Source: Eutypella sp. D-1
Taxonomy: Eukaryota; Ascomycota; Sordariomycetes; Xylariales; Diatrypaceae
NCBI GenBank assembly: GCA_023313575.1
Contig: JAJTTP010000003.1
Coordinates: 2,356,001-2,420,000, forward strand
DNA length: 64,000 bases
Direction: 5' to 3'
Shown here: piece by piece, positions 57,960 to 64,000 of the stretch
How positions within the stretch are numbered: position 1 is the stretch's first letter
Layout of the letters: the number at the start of each line of letters is the position of its first letter
Notes under the pieces: generated by a model
The model's input: the letters and a program-made list of their open reading frames with translations, nothing else
Databases searched by the model: none
What the model was told of the DNA's origin: nothing
Translations under genes and position numbers: made by a program

Positions 57960-58729
57960 ATATTTAATTTAAAAAAAAGCTAATAAACATTTTTAATAAA
58001 AAACTTAAAAAAATACGTATAAATTTTTAATACGTTAATATTAAAAAAAACGATAAAATATTAACTTTTAAACTTAAAGCAAATAAAAAAATCGTAACGT
58101 TTAAAAAATTATTCGAAACTTTTAACCTTAAAGAATTAAACGCCTTATTCGAAAAAAGCATATTATAACCCGAGATATATAACGCCGTTAATTATTAAAA
58201 TATAATAATCTTTAAATTAAAAATGGTTTATAAAATAAAAAGTAAAAACATTTTATCGTTATATAAAAAGTTATAACTAATCGTTTAAAAATATAAAAAC
58301 CTTAATAAACTTTTTATCATAATTTATGCATTTATTATTTAATAAATTAATTAATATTTTATTTTAATAATAACTTTTATTTTACGGCTTAAAAGAATAA
58401 AGGTTATAATATAAAATATTATTATAACTTATATTTAATTTAAAACGTCGATATAACAGATTATTTTTATACGATTATTTATTAAATTAAAAAATAAATA
58501 CCCCGAAAAAATATTATTACGTATCGTTAAATTATTATATAGTTTTACGGAATTTAGTACTTATTAATTTAAAATTTATTTATAATATTATTAATAAAAA
58601 TTATATATAAAGTTATTAATATTTAATCCTTACTTATTAATATTGGATTTAAAACCATTCGGAATCACGGGATTTTAAATAAATAATATTTTTAATATTA
58701 ATATTATAAACTTTTTAACTTTAGAAAAT

Positions 58730-59155
58730 TGTGACGGCTGGTCTATTCCTAACTATTAGTCCAGTCGAGGGGTTTATATTAACAAAAGTGTTAAAGTTTT
58801 AAGTAATAAGTAATTACGTTTAATAATAATAAAAAAAATGCTTTAAATAACCAAATTATATTATAAGCTAATAAGTTTAAAAATTATTTTAAAAAAAGGT
58901 AATAAATATAGTTATATATTATTTATATCCTTTTTTCCTGATACTGGAATATGATATTAAATGTTAAATCGTTAAGATAATTAAGTTATCCAGGCTATTT
59001 AAGATTATTAAGATAGCTAGGCTATCCAGGCTATCCTTCTTATCACGTAACCTAAATATGGTTTATCTTATCGTGTATATCCCTTCCAGTGCCATGGTCA
59101 GGGATTGTTTGTGCCAATCCTATTTGGGCCCAATGACCTAGCCAGGTCATAACAA
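58730..59155 (+). repeat. Solo LTR C (426 bp) with target duplication AAAAT, unusual 3' segment
   Basis: TGTGACGGCTGG...GGTCATAACA. AAAAT stands on both sides (58725-58729 and 59156-59160). The last about 95 bp (59060-59155) are much less AT-rich than the rest and differ from both other LTR subfamilies. Confidence 0.85.
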
Positions 59156-59193
59156 AAATAAAATATTTAATAAAGTAAAAATTAAAGCTTAAT

Positions 59194-60026
59194 TATGACG
59201 GCTAGTCTATTCCTAACTATTAATCCAGTCGAGGGGTTTATATTAATAAGAGTGCTAAAGGTTTTAAATAATAAGTAATCACGTTTGGTGATAATAAAAA
59301 AAAAGGTGCTTTAAATAATTAAGTTATATTATAAGCTAATAAGTTTAAAAATTATTTAAAAAAAAGGTGTAACGGCTGGTTTATTCCTAACTATTAGTTT
59401 AATCGAGGGGTTTATATTAACAGGAGTGCTGGGGTTTTAAGCAATAAGTAATTACGTTTAATAATAATAAAAAAAAAATGCTTTAAATAATTAAGTTATA
59501 TTATAAGCTAATAAGTTTAAAAATTATTTAAAAAAAAGGTAATAAACGTAATTATATATTATTTATATCCTTTATTCCTAATACTGGAATATGTAATTAT
59601 ATTAGATTTTTAGATCGTAACGGATTTAACTAATACCTTTGGATTTATGGATCATGACGGATCTATATGTGGCTCTTTTTATGGCTTGTTAAATGTGGCT
59701 GGCTGACGTCTCCATTCTTCCGGCAGTACCGCTAACGAATAGGGTTGCCAGCCCCCACTTGGCCTAGTCAGGCCATAACAAAAGGTAATAAACGTAATTA
59801 TATATTATTTATATTTTTTATCCTTAATATTAGAATATATGGTTATATTAAATCTTTAAATCGTAACGGATTTAATTAATACTTTTAGATTTATGGATTA
59901 TAACGGATTTATATATAGCTTTTTTTATAACTTATTAAATATGGTTAGTTTATGTTTTTATTTTTCCGGTAATACCGTTAACAAATAAGGTTATTAGCTT
60001 TTATTTAACTTAATTAGGTTATAACA
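59194..60026 (-). repeat. LTR A, probable 3' LTR of the Gypsy element, split by LTR B
   Basis: Pieces are 59194-59367 and 59781-60026; joined length about 415 bp. It is the most strongly mutated copy (its start reads TATGACGG for TGTGACGG). On the minus strand its start TGTTATAAC directly follows a polypurine tract, so it fits as the 3' LTR of the minus-strand Gypsy pol to its right. There is no matching target duplication at 60027, as expected if the element continues there. Confidence 0.7.
59368..59780 (+). repeat. Solo LTR B (413 bp), nested in LTR A, target duplication AAAGG
   Basis: TGTAACGGCTGG...GGCCATAACA with AAAGG on both sides (59363-59367 and 59781-59785). It is visibly less mutated than A, consistent with a later insertion. 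Confidence 0.9.
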
Positions 60027-60045
60027 CAATTTCTCCTTTTTTAAG
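60027..60045 (-). other. Polypurine tract of the Gypsy element
   Basis: On the minus strand this reads a purine run (AAAAAAGGAGAAATTG) ending directly at the TGTT start of LTR A. Plus-strand DNA synthesis of an LTR element is primed from such a tract. Position and strand agree with the pol remains. Confidence 0.65.
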
Positions 60046-60949
60046 GTTTTTATTTTTAAAATTTAATTTTTATATTTTTATTTATTTTTTATAAGTTTTT
60101 TCCGTTTTTATGTTTTTATTTTTTTTATTATAACTAATCGTATTTTTAAAACTTATTACCGTTTTAATTAACGGGAAAATTATAAAGCTTTTACTTTTTA
60201 TATTTTATTTTTTAAGTTCGAAGTTATGTTTTATTTTTTTTATTTTCGTCGTAAAAAATAATATATAATGTCCGAAAGTTTTACTCGTTATTAAAATTAC
60301 ATTTTATATAAACGGTAATACAATAGCTTAAAAATTTTAATTAATTTTTTTTAAAACATTATTTACGAACAGGATCGTTTAAAACGTAAAAAAACATTAA
60401 TTAAAAAGTAACTTTTTTATTTTTAAAAAAAAATAAACGAGGTTATTACGCGTTTTTAACGTTTTTAAGAATTATAAAAGTTTTTTCGATATCGTAAGAA
60501 AAAGATGGTTTATCGTAATTTTCAGTTTTTAAAAAAGTTAAAAAGGTTAAAAAAAAAAAAGCATTAAGCGGAAAATGCACGTTTTACGGGGTTTATTAAA
60601 ACGTCGGTAAATTTTAAAGTTATTCCGGATTTTAATTAATTTAAAATAAATATATCGGATAATTTTAATTAAAATATTATTTTTATTAACGTTTTTATCG
60701 GCGTTAATAAAAACTTTTTAAAAAGCGTTAAACGTTTATTAAATAATTAACGGGTTTTTATATATTTTCGGAGTTATTATATCTTTTTTATTTAACCTTA
60801 TATTTTATTCGTCCATTTTTTATTCGTACGTTTAAAATTTTCTTTACTTCGTATTTATTTATTTTTATTTCGATATCGTTTCGTCTTTTTTTTATAACGT
60901 TTATATTCGTTACGTTCTTAAATAAGGAAATGTGAAAAATTAAATAGAT

Positions 60950-63900
60950 CCTAATTTTTAATAATAAGTTTAATTCGTAATTATTTTTTGATATTTTTTT
61001 AATAATTAAGTACGGTCCGATATATTTATAATTAAATTTTTTACCAAATCGTTTTATCGTAATATTTTTTATAGCTAAATAAATTATATCTCCTTCCGAA
61101 AAAGTTAATCCTTTTAACCTTTTTTAATTATAATATCGGCTTATTTATTAACGTATAAGTTCGAGTTTTTCCTTTATTTTTTTATATAATTATTTAAATC
61201 GTTTTAATATTAACATAACTTTAATATTATCCGGTCCTTTTTTATAAACATTTCGATAAACGTTTAAAATAAATCTGAAATTAACGTTAATAGGTATCGT
61301 TTATATATTTTTATAATAAACTATATTATAAGTTAATTATGTAATAAATAGCCACTTAATTTAATTATTCTGTTTATAATTAATATATTATCGAAAATAG
61401 GTTTTTAATATTTAATTAATTCGTTTTATTTATCCGTTTATTTAAAGTTTAAAAATTATTATAAATTTAAAGTTTAATTTTAATCTTATTATAAAACTTT
61501 ATTAAAATTTCGATACGAATATTATTCCTTTATCGGAGATAATTTCGAATATAAGGCCGTGTATTATTATAATATATCGTAAAAAGATGTATACCATTTA
61601 TTTTACGTCGGTGTTTTTATTATATAAGATAAAATAAGAAAATTTTATAAATCGGTTAACGATTACGAATATGCTGTTATAACCGTTACGTATTATTAAA
61701 TCTTTTAATATCGGTAATTTAATAATAAAATTAAATATGATAAACTTTTATAATTATTTATTAACTGGTAATGGCTGTAATTTTTTATAAAGTTTATATC
61801 GTTTTATTTTAATTTTTCCGCATATGTTATATCGTCGTCGTATTTATTATATTATTGATTTTATTTTATCGAATACATAAATTCGTTATAGTTATTTAAA
61901 GATTTTATAATTTCTTAGGTATCCGTATAAAATATATTTGTAAATCATTTATATTAACTATTTTTACAGTTTTTATAATATTTATAATTTTTTTATTTAT
62001 TTTTATATTAATAATTTATTATTATATTATTCGATTTATTTATATAAATTATTTTAAATAATCTTAATAATAACAATTTATCGTTATTTTAAATATCTTT
62101 TTAACGTTTATCGGAATACCGCGTATTTAATTAGTATATACTTTTTTTTTATAATAAGCTACTTATTAATAACATTTGCTCGTCCGTTTTTTAATCCTTT
62201 TTTATAAATAATAATATAATCGAATTCCGTAAAATATTTAACGTATCGTAACTATTTTCCGTTAAAGGTTTAAATGGTAAAAAAATATATAATATTCTTA
62301 TAATCGGTATAAATTTTAACTTAATATATATTTTTTATAAAATAATATTTAAATTTTTTAAATACGTTAACGATAATAAGAAATTCCTTATCGTAAATTA
62401 AATAATTAAGCTCGGTTTTAATAAGTTTATAAAAATAAAATACGATAAAGTATAATTTTCCTTTTTTATTTCGTTATTTAATTTATACTCCGAAAACGTA
62501 GTCCGAAACGTCGGTTTTTAATTTAACAGGTTTTTTAAAATCGTATATAATAAATACTAATTCGTTAATAATAACTTTTTTTAATTTTTTAAAAAATTCA
62601 TTTATTTTATTAATTTATATAAACCGTTTATCCTTTTTTATTAATTCCGTAAAAAATGTTATAATATATCCAAATCGTTATATAAACTTCCGATAATAAT
62701 TTACCAAACCGAAAAAAGCCTATATTTCCTTTATATTAATAAGCATTTTTTAATTTTTAATAATTACGATTTTTTTAAAGTTTATTTTAATATATTTAAA
62801 GGTAATAATATATCCGAAGAATTCCATTTTTTATATATAAAATATACTTTTTTCAGGTTTTATTAATAAGTTAACGTTTTATAATGTTTATAATATTTTA
62901 TGTATATGTTTTTTATATTATTCCTTTAATTTTAAATAAATAAGGATATCGTTAAAATAATAAATAACGAAAATATTAAAATATTTTCGTAATACGTGGT
63001 TAATTATGCGTTAAAACGATATTAATGCGTTAATTAACCCGAAAAGCATAATTAAATATTTAAATAAGCCGTATTTCGTTTTAAAAGCTATTTTTTATTC
63101 GTTTCCGGGTTTAATTTTAATATGGTAATATTTATTTTTAAAGTTTAAAATAATAAACCATTTAGCTCCGTATAAACGGTCCTTTATTTTAATAATAAAT
63201 AGTAACGGTATTCGGTTTTTAACGGTAATTTTATTTAATTATCGATAATCGATTATTAATTATAATTTGCCGTTTTTTTAGGCATAAATATAATAAGGTA
63301 TTTTGTTAATAATTTTAATCGTTAAATATACCTTTTTATTAATTTATTTTCGAGGTATTTTCGTAATTTTTTAAATTCGATTTTATTAAGGTTATAAATT
63401 TTATAAAATCGTGGCGTTTTTTTTTTATAAAAATAATCTCGTGATTTTATTTATTACGGTTTAATAATCTTTTTTTAAATTTTTCGCGAAACATTTTATC
63501 GTATTAATAATATTATAATAATACGTTATATATTCGTAATGTCGTTATATTTTTTTTTTAAAATATTATTAAAAAAGCGGAATTATTATCGGATAAATGC
63601 GATAATTTGTTTAATCCTTTTTTCGTATCCTTTTTTTTTAATTCGTCGTATTTCTTTAAATAAGGTTTTTATTATATTTTTATATCTGTATTTATTATCC
63701 GTTAAATATTAAGATCTTTTTTTTAAGTTATCGTCGGTTTTTAAAAAATAAAGAAATATTAATTAACCAGTTTTTTAATTAATCGATAAATTATATTAAT
63801 ATAGCCATAGTTATTTAAAGATTATATCGTATCTTTTTAAAGGTATAATATCGAAAATAACGTTTTATTTTTATCTTTTAATATATACGTTAAATTAATC
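60950..63900 (-). pseudogene. RIP-destroyed Ty3/Gypsy pol (reverse transcriptase, RNase H, integrase)
   Basis: The minus strand, with many stops, still shows pol domains in order. The reverse transcriptase catalytic strand reads VIYYFNDILIY (about 62940-62970; YFND for YLDD), followed by LLIKPEKSIF and VEFLGYIIT-like text (MEFFGYIITF). RNase H reads KLKTDVSDYVFGV (about 62480-62520), then YDKEFLIIV and YTDYKNIIYF. Integrase reads NSIFVIVNRFIKFSYFI (about 61620-61670), IISDKG (about 61535), NGYIKRIN-like text and, near its end, RLKGLTFSEGDIIYLA. Domain order RT-RNase H-integrase marks Gypsy. The element continues beyond the right edge. It cannot code. Confidence 0.85.
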
Positions 63901-64000
63901 GGTTTTTTATAATACTTTTTTTTCGTTATATTTAAAAGCATAACTTTCGGCTTCCGTTATGTTATAAAAATATTATTTCTTTTTTTATAATAATTATAAT

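Larger units (their letters stand above)
52525..64000. mobile_element. AT-rich, RIP-mutated retrotransposon island (continues past window)
   Basis: From about 52525 the base composition changes sharply: long stretches of A and T with few G or C, remaining C mostly in CG or CC, very few CA/TG and very many TA. This is the footprint of repeat-induced point mutation (CpA to TpA on both strands). No intact frame exists. Remains of two retroelements and six LTRs can still be read and are listed separately. I see nothing assignable in 52.6-53.98 kb, 54.43-about 55.8 kb or 57.97-58.72 kb. I did not compute exact AT content or RIP indices. Confidence 0.93.

Noticed and set aside
1..64000. tRNA, rRNA genes or CRISPR arrays
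   Set aside because: No GGTTCGAATCC-type T-arm with matching A-box, no rRNA-like sequence and no spaced direct repeats were seen by eye; a covariance-model scan was not possible.

Overview
The window is nuclear DNA of a filamentous ascomycete (Pezizomycotina). The genes are interrupted by short GT-AG introns of about 50-140 bp, many with visible CTAAC-like branch points. The gene content is typical of these fungi: HET, NACHT-TPR NLR, SesB-like hydrolase, Zn2Cys6 factor, OBAP, Afi1 and TFIIIA. The last 11.5 kb is an extremely AT-rich retrotransposon graveyard with the look of repeat-induced point mutation (RIP). I cannot name the species.

Left accessory part (1-10.2 kb): the 3' end of a fungal protein of unknown function, a second unknown two-exon protein, a broken HET gene, an ABA3-type terpene synthase (alpha-ionylideneethane synthase family), a short-chain dehydrogenase (SDR) and a four-helix DUF1772-like membrane protein. 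Middle (11-27.5 kb): a DENN-related DUF4484/LCHN protein, an OBAP/DUF1264 protein, an MCT-like MFS carrier, a small protein with two GRF-like zinc fingers, a second SDR, a DHA1-type MFS drug-transporter-like protein and a convergent Zn2Cys6 transcription factor. Enzymes, transporters and a regulator are all present, but they are spread out and mixed with conserved cell-biology genes. I therefore do not call a tight biosynthetic cluster.

Core part (30.9-44.9 kb): a frame-shifted F-box pseudogene, then conserved genes: Afi1 (polarity/Arf3 docking), S-formylglutathione hydrolase (formaldehyde detoxification), a small secreted cysteine-rich protein, RPB6 (shared RNA polymerase subunit) and TFIIIA (5S rRNA transcription). 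Right accessory part (45.5-52.3 kb): a SesB-like alpha/beta hydrolase followed by a DUF7708-NACHT-TPR NLR. This pair looks like part of the fungal self/non-self or immunity repertoire, and it sits directly against the AT-rich island.

AT-rich island (about 52.5-64 kb): a RIP-destroyed integrase of a Copia-like element on the plus strand, and a RIP-destroyed Ty3/Gypsy pol on the minus strand with its polypurine tract and 3' LTR. There are also five further LTR copies of one family, two of them inserted inside other LTRs. Four insertions have exact 5-bp target-site duplications; one more differs at one base in the way RIP would produce. The order of insertion can be read from the nesting and from the degree of mutation. 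No tRNA, rRNA or CRISPR array was seen.
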